From: SIG701 sp045539595
GTDB taxonomy: Bacteria > Bacillota > Clostridia > Oscillospirales > CAG-272
Direction: 5' to 3'
Assembly: GCA_045539595.1 (NCBI GenBank)
Contig: JAZQFQ010000037.1
Coordinates: forward strand, 1 to 19,770
Length of the DNA stretch: 19,770 bases
The notes under the pieces are model-generated. The model was not told where the DNA came from, searched no databases, and saw only the letters and a list, made by a program, of their open reading frames with translations. Numbering within the stretch: position 1 is the stretch's first letter; every line of letters begins with the position of its first letter. Positions 1 to 7,164 of this stretch are shown piece after piece. Made by a program: the position numbers and the translations under genes.

Positions 1-36
1 GAGAAAAACGGAAAGGCGCGCGGGAACGTGTTTCAT
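1..36 (-). CDS. 5' end of an unidentified gene, cut by the window edge
   Basis: An ATG at 36 (minus strand) is preceded by a very strong ribosome site, AAGGAGGAG, at normal spacing. Twelve codons are visible before the window ends, reading MKHVPARLSVFL. A Lys/His/Arg-containing start leading into hydrophobic residues would fit the beginning of a signal peptide or membrane segment, but twelve residues cannot prove it. It starts 48 nt after the stop of the beta-propeller gene at 85-990, so the two are probably co-transcribed. The function is unknown. Confidence 0.6.
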   Translation of the reverse strand, partial: MKHVPARLSVFL

Positions 37-84
37 GGTTGTATCTCCTCCTTATCCGATGGATCGGGCGATGCCCGGTTTTCA

Positions 85-990
85 TTATTTTTTGCTGGGG
101 AAGGTGTAATCGTTCATCACCAGAACGCCGTCGTAATCGGATCCCCACTTAACCAGCCAACGGTTGGCATTGAAATACATCTTGCCGTCATCGGCAATGT
201 CGCAGTCCTCTACCTCAAACAGACCGGGATATTCCTCACAGATCATGTGGAATACAAGGTCCGGCTCGGGCTGAAGAGTGTTGGTGCCGTCGGCACGACG
301 GATGTCGTAACCGAGAATGATGGCCTGGTTGATGGTTTCGTCTTTGTGATTGCCGGTGATGGGAATCAGTACAATATCCCCCTCGCAGCAGATGCCCTGA
401 TTGATGAAGGAGGAGAAATCCTGCTCCCCGCCGTTCAGAGGAACACGGGAAACATCCAGCTGGCACAGGACCGTGGCGTCGATAACCCCGGATCGGACAC
501 CGCGGGCAATGGAGCCGGTGGAGAGGGTGCGTCCCCATTTGAACAGGAAGGTGATGGTGTCTTCCTCAATTTTATACACATTCATGGCGCTGGTAATAAA
601 CGGCTTTCCATTGTAACGGATATCAAATTCCGCATAAGGATGCAGAACAGTGCCGTCGATTTCCCATACAATGATCTTATCGGATACGCTGACCAGCAGG
701 CAATCCTTACCGTCCAGTACGCGGAAATCCATAGAATTGGCATGGCGCAGATTGGTAAAGATGGTGGAATCGGTGTCGGCATTAGTCATCAGACAACATT
801 CGCCGGTAAAACGGTGCACCCGATGCATGATGCACTTGGAGTTGTCACTCTTGATCTGGATGGAGTAAATATAGTCTCCGCCCACAGCCATACCCTGGGT
901 GCTGGAGCATCCGTCGGCGGCATGGGTTCTGGCAATGGTGGTAAAGGCATCATCGCGAAGGGTTGTTTTGGTTATCGGGTTAGTGTTCAT
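85..990 (-). CDS. Predicted beta-propeller protein of unknown function (301 aa)
   Basis: The ATG at 990 follows an AGGAG ribosome site with 8-nt spacing, and the frame stays open for 301 codons. I do not recognise the exact family. The protein is rich in short beta-strand-like segments of the 'QGMAVGGDYIYS' and 'HANSMDF...LLVSVSDKIIVWEIDG' kind (about residues 30-115), a pattern typical of propeller blades, where Q-G-M and H-A-N motifs precede the strands. The general layout also recalls helveticin-J-like proteins, but that likeness is weak. No signal peptide or membrane segment is visible, so a cytoplasmic location is likely. It has its own promoter (1033-1061) and is separated from the upstream lipoprotein gene by a terminator, so it is not simply part of that transcript. 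It may be co-transcribed with the partial gene at 1-36. Confidence 0.75.
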   Translation of the reverse strand: MNTNPITKTTLRDDAFTTIARTHAADGCSSTQGMAVGGDYIYSIQIKSDNSKCIMHRVHRFTGECCLMTNADTDSTIFTNLRHANSMDFRVLDGKDCLLVSVSDKIIVWEIDGTVLHPYAEFDIRYNGKPFITSAMNVYKIEEDTITFLFKWGRTLSTGSIARGVRSGVIDATVLCQLDVSRVPLNGGEQDFSSFINQGICCEGDIVLIPITGNHKDETINQAIILGYDIRRADGTNTLQPEPDLVFHMICEEYPGLFEVEDCDIADDGKMYFNANRWLVKWGSDYDGVLVMNDYTFPSKK

Positions 991-1032
991 GGCTATATCT
1001 CCTGAGATGGGTAATAAAACTGCTGTAAGAGC

Positions 1033-1061
1033 ATTATACCATGAAGTTTTCGCTTTGTCAC
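1033..1061 (-). promoter_or_regulatory. Sigma-A-type promoter for the beta-propeller gene
   Basis: On the minus strand GTGACA (1056-1061) and a perfect TATAAT (1033-1038) are separated by exactly 17 nt. It lies between the terminator at 1107-1141 and the start codon at 990, giving a leader of about 35 nt. Confidence 0.75.
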
Positions 1062-1106
1062 CGTTTTTGAGGAAATTACAGGTTTATATTGCTATATTCA
1101 TGGATG

Positions 1107-1141
1107 AAAAAAGAACTGTTGCTCTTGGCAACAGTTCTTTT
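1107..1141 (-). terminator. Rho-independent terminator after the solute-binding protein gene
   Basis: A perfect 14-bp inverted repeat (arms 1109-1122 and 1128-1141, 5-nt loop) lies 12 nt beyond the stop codon of the lipoprotein gene. Read on the minus strand, the second arm runs into a T6 tract. This cleanly separates that gene from the beta-propeller gene downstream. Confidence 0.88.
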
Positions 1142-1153
1142 GGGAGATTACAC

Positions 1154-2653
1154 TTATTCGACAACTTCCTTGCCGGCGTTCAGATACGCGTCGTAGTCTT
1201 TCTCTATCAGAGCGGGGATTGTCTTTGCTATCCGGTTGTACGCGGACATCTTCGGCAGTCTTCCGGCGTCGATGCTGCCATTGGCCTGGTTGACAACACC
1301 GCTCCAGTTGCCTACGTACCCTACATCAAAGCATTTGTTTGCATAGATAATATCCAGCATGTCCGCACTCTCGGTGTCCTGTGCATAACGGCGCTTCAAC
1401 ATTCTTTCCTTATAAGTGGGTGTTACAGTGTTCATGCCTTCCCAAGCGAAGTATTCCAGCATGTAGCCGATATCGGTGGCGTCCGTCTTGGAGTTGGGAA
1501 TACCGTACATGGGGCAGGAACCTTCCACGATGTGATAATATCGAGTCTGGTCGGCGTTCCACTTAGGCATGGGAACTATACCGAAGGATTGCTCCATATC
1601 CGCGAATTCGTTAATAACCAGCGCGCCGCCCAGGGAGAACAGATGCTTGCCTGCTGCAAACTTACTGCGGGCATAAGCATATTTATTAGAGAAGGATCCG
1701 AGGTTGGTGTATTTATTTATATGGAACGTGGTATTGTCCTCGATGAAGAAGCCGGCAACGGTTTCCATTTTGGTGACAGCCTCAGAGGTCTGCAGCCAGG
1801 TGTATACGGGCTTACCGTTTTCGTCCAGAGAAGCGAATTTCTCGCCAGCAGCTGTCATCATGTAGGGGAATTGACCATTTTCGTAGAACATACCCACGAT
1901 ATCATCCTCGTCCAGCGTACCGCCGCCGTCCACATCCTCATACACGTCGCGGCACATCTGCGCGAACTTGTCGAAGGTCCACTGATTATTGGCTACCAAT
2001 TCGTAGGGGCTTTCCTGATTCTTGGCTGTCGCCAGATCCTTGTTGAAGTACAGAGCGCGAGTGCAGCGATCGTCAATAGCAGTGATCTCACCGGTGGTGT
2101 AGAACAGACGGTTTGCTATAGACAACTCGGTGTTGGCGTTCTGATCCCACCAGGCATTGCTGAGATCAATGGAAGAAATCTCTCTCAGATCCAGCAGATG
2201 GCCGCCCTTGGAGGCGATAAACATACCGCTCCACGGATGGAACACCAGATCCACCTGGTCCAGACCACCGGCAACCATGCTGGCCACGGCGTTAATGGGG
2301 GATTTGTCGTCGGTGTAGGTTACGTTGAAGTTATACTTGTTGATACAATCTTGAACGCGGTTATAAACGGCGGCCTCGTAGGGGTCCGCACTGTCTTCTT
2401 CGCGCCAAATGTCGGCAGTAGTGTAGTAACCGTAGTTCCACTCTGCTGATACGCCCATGACGCGCAGTTCCATGCCGCCAAAGTCGGTCTTGTCCAGTAC
2501 CAGACCGGTGTCCTCCGGTTCGGTGTCAGCGGGAGTGGAGTCGGAGACATCGGGAGTGTCGGGGGTATCCGGCGTGTCCTGATCGCAGGAGGCGAAAACC
2601 GGGGCGAGCATCAAAACAGCCAGCAGCAGGGAAAGATTTTGTTTGACCTTCAT
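1154..2653 (-). CDS. Extracellular solute-binding lipoprotein of a sugar ABC transporter (499 aa)
   Basis: The likely role is capture of a carbohydrate outside the cell and delivery to an ABC permease. A typical lipoprotein signal peptide is seen: Lys at 2 and 4, a hydrophobic core at 7-20 and the lipobox FASC with the lipidated Cys at 23. A low-complexity linker of repeated Thr-Pro-Asp units (about 27-50) follows, then a long family-1-type binding domain. Residues 240-251 (DVDGGGTLDEDD) match the EF-hand calcium loop consensus, which occurs in some sugar-binding proteins of this kind. The ATG at 2653 has an AGGAG site 6 nt upstream. No permease or ATPase genes accompany it: a terminator follows directly. 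The adjacent AraC regulator on the same strand and the divergent sugar isomerase/dehydrogenase operon suggest joint control. The substrate cannot be read from the sequence. Confidence 0.88.
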   Translation of the reverse strand: MKVKQNLSLLLAVLMLAPVFASCDQDTPDTPDTPDVSDSTPADTEPEDTGLVLDKTDFGGMELRVMGVSAEWNYGYYTTADIWREEDSADPYEAAVYNRVQDCINKYNFNVTYTDDKSPINAVASMVAGGLDQVDLVFHPWSGMFIASKGGHLLDLREISSIDLSNAWWDQNANTELSIANRLFYTTGEITAIDDRCTRALYFNKDLATAKNQESPYELVANNQWTFDKFAQMCRDVYEDVDGGGTLDEDDIVGMFYENGQFPYMMTAAGEKFASLDENGKPVYTWLQTSEAVTKMETVAGFFIEDNTTFHINKYTNLGSFSNKYAYARSKFAAGKHLFSLGGALVINEFADMEQSFGIVPMPKWNADQTRYYHIVEGSCPMYGIPNSKTDATDIGYMLEYFAWEGMNTVTPTYKERMLKRRYAQDTESADMLDIIYANKCFDVGYVGNWSGVVNQANGSIDAGRLPKMSAYNRIAKTIPALIEKDYDAYLNAGKEVVE

Positions 2654-2715
2654 ATGTATCTCCTTTTCAAAATTATTGTTTTAGTTCCAAACTTATAAAT
2701 AAACAGGTGTTAATA

Positions 2716-2742
2716 ATTATATTGTATCATCAAAATTGCCAA
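2716..2742 (-). promoter_or_regulatory. Possible promoter for the solute-binding protein gene
   Basis: Minus-strand TTGGCA (2737-2742) and TATAAT (2716-2721) are separated by only 15 nt, shorter than ideal. The stretch is very AT-rich and lies about 60 nt upstream of the start codon. A short spacer would fit a promoter that needs an activator such as the neighbouring AraC protein, but this is inference. Confidence 0.4.
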
Positions 2743-2792
2743 AAATCAAGGGGTGTTTATAAAATCGTGATTCGTGCTAAATTCAGAGGTTT

Positions 2793-3671
2793 TTAATTGT
2801 GCATAGTGACAGATGTATCTGCCGTCTTTTCGCCGTGTGGCGCGGCTTGTCGATATTGCCCCGGCGGCATGCCGATTTTTTTGCGGAACAGGCGGATGAA
2901 ATAAAGAACATCTCCATACCCGCACTCGGCGCTGATATCCTTGATGCTTCGTTGTGATGTGGAAAGCATATCGCAGGCGTGCTGCAGGCGTAAGGCGGTA
3001 CGGTATTCCAGCGGAGAATATCCGGTCTGCCGATGGAAGATCAGGCGGTAGCGGCTTTCGCTCAAATGCTCCATGGCGGCCAATTCCGCCACCGATGTAT
3101 CTGAGGCAAAATGCTTATGCAGCCAGGCGATGGTTTTCAGCTTCTTCTCGTCGGCGAGGGTATTCACCGCCACATGCCGGGAGAGAGAGATCAGGATCTC
3201 GCTCAGATACGCCCCGCACCGATCTTCAAATCCCCGCCGGCGGGTGGTAAATTCTTCAAACAGATTTTCCCACACGGCGGTGATTTCCGCAAGACATTCC
3301 TCCCCGAAATACATGTGCCCGCATTCCAGATGGAGACGGGATAACAGCCGGGCCGCATGAAATCCGCTGAAGTGAATCCACAGATATTCCATAGATTCTC
3401 CTTCCGGCAGGGAATAGCGGTAGGGCGTGTTGGGCTTTGTCAGAAGAAACGATCCCACAGGCATCTCGTGTATACGACCTTCCAGCCACAGCCTGAGCGT
3501 GCCTTTGCGTACATACTGCAGATAATAATCTTGCCGTCCGCTTCGGTTGTGTGTTTCAAAGGGTGTGTCAAAATGACAGCAGCCGGCACAGTTCACGATC
3601 AGCGGCTCGTCGTCGATGCGCTGATTGCACTGGGGAAATGTCAGATCCCGGTAAAAAAATTTTGTGTCCAT
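2793..3671 (-). CDS. AraC-family transcriptional regulator (292 aa)
   Basis: The C-terminal 100 residues carry the double helix-turn-helix of AraC/XylS regulators. The first helix pair is around 'SVAELAAMEHLSESRYRLIFHRQTG'-like sequence (about 190-215). The second ends in the family's second-HTH signature, 'IKDISAECGYGDVLYFIRLFRKKIGMPPGQYR', split across about 243-275. The N-terminal half (about 30-130) looks like the cupin sensing domain, with blocks such as YYLQYVRKG and PNTPYRYSLPEGE. The ATG at 3671 has AAAGGCG upstream. It lies between a solute-binding protein gene (same strand, 139 nt downstream, no obvious terminator) and a divergent isomerase/dehydrogenase operon. This is the usual layout for a local activator of sugar catabolism that senses a sugar or its derivative. 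Confidence 0.92.
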   Translation of the reverse strand: MDTKFFYRDLTFPQCNQRIDDEPLIVNCAGCCHFDTPFETHNRSGRQDYYLQYVRKGTLRLWLEGRIHEMPVGSFLLTKPNTPYRYSLPEGESMEYLWIHFSGFHAARLLSRLHLECGHMYFGEECLAEITAVWENLFEEFTTRRRGFEDRCGAYLSEILISLSRHVAVNTLADEKKLKTIAWLHKHFASDTSVAELAAMEHLSESRYRLIFHRQTGYSPLEYRTALRLQHACDMLSTSQRSIKDISAECGYGDVLYFIRLFRKKIGMPPGQYRQAAPHGEKTADTSVTMHN

Positions 3672-3723
3672 GAGTCGCCTTTCTATACGATCGATTTATC
3701 CATAAAAACAGTCGGAATATGCA

Positions 3724-3762
3724 TTGAAACATACGGGTTTATCGTATATATTGATAGTATAC
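3724..3762 (+). promoter_or_regulatory. Promoter of the isomerase-dehydrogenase operon with overlapping inverted repeat
   Basis: TTGAAA (3724-3729) and TATATT (3747-3752) are spaced by exactly 17 nt on the plus strand, upstream of the isomerase gene. An imperfect palindrome with arms GTATA (3744-3748) and TATAC (3758-3762) overlaps the -10 box and could be a regulator site or part of the divergent AraC-gene promoter. The whole intergenic region (3672-3829) serves both directions; no clear consensus promoter for the AraC gene was found. Confidence 0.6.
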
Positions 3763-3829
3763 CGCAACTTGGGTCAGTCGAAAAGAGCATAATGAATTTT
3801 TGTTAAAAATATCTGAAAGGGGAATGGAT

Positions 3830-4660
3830 ATGAAACAAGCATTGAACGCATGGACCGTGGACCAGAGTATGGATATGGAGCAAACCTTTGCTGCTGTGGC
3901 GAAGGCCGGATTTTGTGCGATTGAGTTGAACATGGATGCACCCGGCGCCCCTCACGGACTGTCGGAGAAAACCACCGCATCGGATTATGCACAGATCCGC
4001 CGCCTCAGTGAAAAGTATCAGCTTCCCGTTTGCAGTATTGCATCCTCTTTGTGGTGGCAGGCCGGTATGGGCAATCCGGCACACTGGGATGACGGACAGG
4101 CGCTTTTGTATAAACAGATTGAGGCGGCCCGGGAGTTGGGAGCCGGTGGAATACTCATTGTCCCCGGCGGGATGAACGACACACTCTCTTTGGATGCCGC
4201 CCGGAAAAACTGCATCGATTTCCTGCGCTCCCAGCGGGAGTATATTGAAAAGTCCAGCATATTCGTCGGCGTGGAAAACGTGTGGAACGGATTCTTCTTG
4301 TCCCCCTACGATATGGCCTCTTTCATCGACGAGGTGGATTCTCCTCTGGTTGGTGCCTACCTGGATGTGGGCAATATGCTGGCCTTCTCCACCCCGGAAT
4401 ACTGGATTGAGGTTCTGGGAGAGCGCATCGGAAAGGTGCATGTGAAGGATTACAAACGAAACGGCGGACTGAATTCGGGCGGTACCTGGCAGGACATTAC
4501 CCACGGCAGTGCGGACTGGAAAAAGATCATCCCTGCCTTGCGCAAGACAGGATACGACGGCTATCTGGTGGGCGAGGTATTCAAATCCGATCCCGATATG
4601 GAGTGGGATGCCTATTACGAGAAAGTCAGCGGCGAGATCGGCACGATCTGCGGCTATTGA
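3830..4660 (+). CDS. Sugar phosphate isomerase/epimerase, xylose-isomerase-like TIM barrel (276 aa)
   Basis: The family interconverts keto- and aldo-sugars or epimers, or works on inositol-type intermediates, using a divalent metal in an (alpha/beta)8 barrel. Metal-ligand motifs are all present in order: E149 (VEN), D179 (LDVGN), H204 (KVHVKD, with D207) and E249 (GEV). Spacing fits the D-tagatose 3-epimerase/IolE-like class, and 276 aa is a usual length. The frame extends upstream to a TTG at 3800 and an ATG at 3824. ATG 3830 is preferred because GAAAGGGG sits about 7 nt before it, whereas 3824 would touch the ribosome site. It lies 22 nt before a Gfo/Idh/MocA dehydrogenase, a very common pairing in which one enzyme oxidises and the other isomerises the same sugar. 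The exact substrate is unknown. Confidence 0.9.
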   Translation: MKQALNAWTVDQSMDMEQTFAAVAKAGFCAIELNMDAPGAPHGLSEKTTASDYAQIRRLSEKYQLPVCSIASSLWWQAGMGNPAHWDDGQALLYKQIEAARELGAGGILIVPGGMNDTLSLDAARKNCIDFLRSQREYIEKSSIFVGVENVWNGFFLSPYDMASFIDEVDSPLVGAYLDVGNMLAFSTPEYWIEVLGERIGKVHVKDYKRNGGLNSGGTWQDITHGSADWKKIIPALRKTGYDGYLVGEVFKSDPDMEWDAYYEKVSGEIGTICGY

Positions 4661-4682
4661 TAAAACACAGGAGGAATATAGA

Positions 4683-5741
4683 ATGAAAAAGTTGGCAATC
4701 ATCGGATGCGGCGGCATCGGAAGTTATCACCTTGGCCATTTCCTGCAGTTCAAGGATCTGGTGGAACTGGCGGGATGGTGCGATCTGATCCCGGAAAGAG
4801 CGGAGGCTTTCAAGGAAAAAGCAGGCTGCGGCGAGGCATATACCGATTACAAAATCATGCTGGACGAAGTAAAGCCGGATATGGTGTTCGTCTGCGTCCC
4901 CCCCTACTGCCACGGCGAGATCGAATTCGATCTGATTGAGCGCGGCATCCACTTTTTCGTGGAAAAGCCGCTGGCGCTGGATCTGGATCTGGCCAGAAAG
5001 ATCCGCGATGCGGCCGAGGCAAAGGGGCTGATTACCGCCAGCGGGTTCCAGTGCCGCTACGCGGATAAGATCGTGCAGCCCGCTAAGAAATTCTGTGAGG
5101 ACAATTCGGTCCTCTTCGTGGAATGCTCCCGTATCGGCGGCGTTCCGGAAGTGGATTGGTGGCGTAAAAAATCTCTCTCCGGCGGACAGGCCGCGGAGCA
5201 GACCATCCACCAGTTCGATATCATCCGCTACCTGATCGGCGATCCCGTGGAAGTATTCACCTACAACGCCCGCGGCTTTATCACCGAGGAGGAATGGCCG
5301 GGCTACGACACCGACGATCTGTCTGTGACCGCCTGCAAGTTCGCAAATGGGGCACTGTGCGTGATCTCTACTGGATGCTATGCCACCTCCGGCAACAGTT
5401 TTAACTCCAAGATCACCTTCTCCACCCGGGATAAGCGCATGGAGCATAAGATCCTCGGCACCACCGTGATCTACGGCGAGGAGGCGGCACCGCAGGAGGA
5501 GAATGACGGATTTGTGGTCAAGGGCGACGGCGCTCTGACGGCTGGCGGCGGTGCGGTTAGTTACAAAAACGAGGGCGATGCCGGCTTGCCTTGCGACCGC
5601 ACCTTTATTGAAGCGGTTATCACCGGCGATCCCTCAAAGATCCGTTCTTCCTACCGGGATGCGTTCAAATCGGTCAGCTTCACTCTGGCTTGCAACAAAT
5701 CCATGGAAACTGGCTTGCCTGTGAAGGTGGAATTGGAATAA
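4683..5741 (+). CDS. Gfo/Idh/MocA-family NAD(P)-dependent dehydrogenase (352 aa)
   Basis: This family oxidises or reduces a hydroxyl of sugars, inositols or sugar derivatives. The N-terminal Rossmann nucleotide site is IIGCGGIGSYH (6-16). The family signature EKPLAL follows at 94-99, with the conserved Lys of EKP at 95. The substrate domain contains EQTIHQFD (172-179), where H176 and D179 match the usual catalytic/substrate His-Asp positions, plus K162/K163 before it. The start is the ATG at 4683 with AGGAGGA 7 nt upstream; an open frame continues upstream to 4509 but overlaps the isomerase gene in another frame and is not credible. It is second in an operon with the isomerase and ends before the terminator at 5841-5868. 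Inositol 2-dehydrogenase-like activity is one possibility, but family members are too varied to decide. Confidence 0.9.
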   Translation: MKKLAIIGCGGIGSYHLGHFLQFKDLVELAGWCDLIPERAEAFKEKAGCGEAYTDYKIMLDEVKPDMVFVCVPPYCHGEIEFDLIERGIHFFVEKPLALDLDLARKIRDAAEAKGLITASGFQCRYADKIVQPAKKFCEDNSVLFVECSRIGGVPEVDWWRKKSLSGGQAAEQTIHQFDIIRYLIGDPVEVFTYNARGFITEEEWPGYDTDDLSVTACKFANGALCVISTGCYATSGNSFNSKITFSTRDKRMEHKILGTTVIYGEEAAPQEENDGFVVKGDGALTAGGGAVSYKNEGDAGLPCDRTFIEAVITGDPSKIRSSYRDAFKSVSFTLACNKSMETGLPVKVELE

Positions 5742-5789
5742 GGCACTTGCATATACATAACTAAAAATGAAAACAGCTGGCAAGTACGC

Positions 5790-5815
5790 GAGAATTTCCA
5801 TGACTGGAAATTCTC
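5790..5815. repeat. Perfect 10-bp hairpin in the intergenic region
   Basis: GAGAATTTCC (5790-5799) and its exact complement GGAAATTCTC (5806-5815) flank a 6-nt loop. No T tract follows on either strand, so it is not a standard terminator. It could stabilise the 3' end of the dehydrogenase mRNA or be a protein-binding site. Confidence 0.6.
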
Positions 5816-5840
5816 CGAGGTTTGGCAAAACAAAAACTGC

Positions 5841-5868
5841 AAAAGCCACCGGATACCCGGCGGCTTTT
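5841..5868. terminator. Bidirectional terminator between convergent genes
   Basis: Arms AAAAGCCACCGG (5841-5852) and CCGGCGGCTTTT (5857-5868) pair with one mismatch around a 4-nt loop. The stem has an A run on one side and a T run on the other, so it can work in both directions. It sits between the plus-strand dehydrogenase (ends 5741) and the minus-strand gene ending at 5871. Confidence 0.85.
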
Positions 5869-5870
5869 CG

Positions 5871-7145
5871 TTATGTTTTGTAATTCAGTAATTCTTTGGC
5901 GCGTTTCTGCAGGCGGTCCTCGCTGTCATGGACGCCTTCCTCCAGCATCACGGGGGTAAGCATGCCCAACGACTCCATGATGCGGAATGCGTCACAGCGT
6001 TCGTTGGAACACAGCGAGGTGTAATAGATCATGGGGAAGAAATCCGGATCGAAGCGGTGCGGGTCGGCTTTGGCAGTCTCCACAATACTGCTGTCGATTG
6101 CGTGCCAGACAGTCCCCCATACAGTATTTCCCTCCATTTCCGAGGTAATGGAATTTTTCCTCCATGTAAGAATCCGGTCCCGGTCGGCGGGAATGTAATT
6201 GCGCACGAGGATTTCCAGCCCCGTATTCCAGCGGGTTTCTGCAGGAAATGTGGCCAGCAGCCACTCGGCATACTCCCGCACAGCGGGATGCCGGATCCGC
6301 GATAGTGCCCTGTGGGGCTGTAAGAAACGCTGGTAGGCTTTAAAATCCTCCTCGAATCCATCCGCTCCGGCCAGGTTTTCTCGTGCTACCTCGATCAGCG
6401 GCGCGGGATCGTAGGGATAATCCACTACGGCGAAGGCGGAAAACAACTGGGCTCTTGCTACAAAATTCTCCTGCGCTAAAGCGGCATCCGCTACCTGGCG
6501 GATTTCTTTTTCAGTCAGTGACTGCAGTTTTTTGCGGCAACGGGGAAGACTAAAGCCTTCCCGCAAAGCACCAATCAGCTCTTCCACCGTTTTCGGCGGT
6601 GCGGGATGAGGCGTCGCTTTGTGCTTAGCCTTCCATTCTTCCAGTGTAGGGAGAGGATCTTGTCCCAGATCGGGCATGGGGTTTCCCAGCCGGGAGGCCA
6701 GGGAGGTCATTTTCTGCATATCCTCGTCCAGACAAGGGGGAACATCCGTCCGACTGCGCAGAAAATCCAACAAAGTATCGTAATACCGATTTAGTACGGT
6801 TTCCGCATCCGCGTACCCCTGGTTTTTCAATTGCTGAAGCACATCGGTCCGATGCTGAAAATCCCAGTAGGGAAGCTCCTGCGGCAACTCGATGGCCGCG
6901 CGGCGCAGAATATCCGCGACGATGTCATCTCTGTCCGGAAACAGAGAGATCATATCCCACAGATACAGATCTCGCTCGAAGAAAATCTGGGGATCCAGGC
7001 GCTGATCGTGCAGGCATGCGTAAATCACCGCATCGCGGTATTCGCGGCGTTTTTCGTCATCGGTTTCGTAGCGGAGCATCAGATACGCCCGCCCGTGACC
7101 GCGCCGCAGGTAGTAGAAAAAATCGTGATTTTGATAATGGTTCAA
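5871..7145 (-). CDS. Unrecognised, mostly helical protein (424 aa)
   Basis: I cannot assign a family with confidence. The start is a TTG at 7145, supported by GAGG 7-8 nt upstream and by lying 19 nt after the preceding gene; the next in-frame ATG is 22 codons further in. The N-terminus (residues 11-45: YYLRRGHGRAYLML... then AVIYACLHDQRLDPQ) reads like a conserved helical motif I associate with uncharacterised Firmicutes proteins. The rest is charged and helix-rich with repeated Leu/Ala patterns, compatible with HEAT/armadillo-like repeats. No signal peptide or membrane segment is seen, so a cytoplasmic protein is expected. A Pro-rich spacer lies near 180-186. It is second in a two-gene operon with the gene at 7165-8493, and the two probably act together. 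Confidence 0.8.
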   Translation of the reverse strand: MNHYQNHDFFYYLRRGHGRAYLMLRYETDDEKRREYRDAVIYACLHDQRLDPQIFFERDLYLWDMISLFPDRDDIVADILRRAAIELPQELPYWDFQHRTDVLQQLKNQGYADAETVLNRYYDTLLDFLRSRTDVPPCLDEDMQKMTSLASRLGNPMPDLGQDPLPTLEEWKAKHKATPHPAPPKTVEELIGALREGFSLPRCRKKLQSLTEKEIRQVADAALAQENFVARAQLFSAFAVVDYPYDPAPLIEVARENLAGADGFEEDFKAYQRFLQPHRALSRIRHPAVREYAEWLLATFPAETRWNTGLEILVRNYIPADRDRILTWRKNSITSEMEGNTVWGTVWHAIDSSIVETAKADPHRFDPDFFPMIYYTSLCSNERCDAFRIMESLGMLTPVMLEEGVHDSEDRLQKRAKELLNYKT

Positions 7146-7164
7146 ATAGATTACCTCATTCGTT

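Noticed and set aside
899..2449. Long plus-strand open frame (516 codons) across the lipoprotein gene
   Set aside because: It is antisense to a gene with signal peptide, lipobox and ribosome site, has no ribosome site of its own and gives no recognisable protein. Long antisense frames are common in GC-rich coding DNA.
2551..2587. Short tandem DNA repeat in the lipoprotein gene
   Set aside because: It only encodes the Thr-Pro-Asp linker after the lipidated Cys, an ordinary low-complexity spacer.
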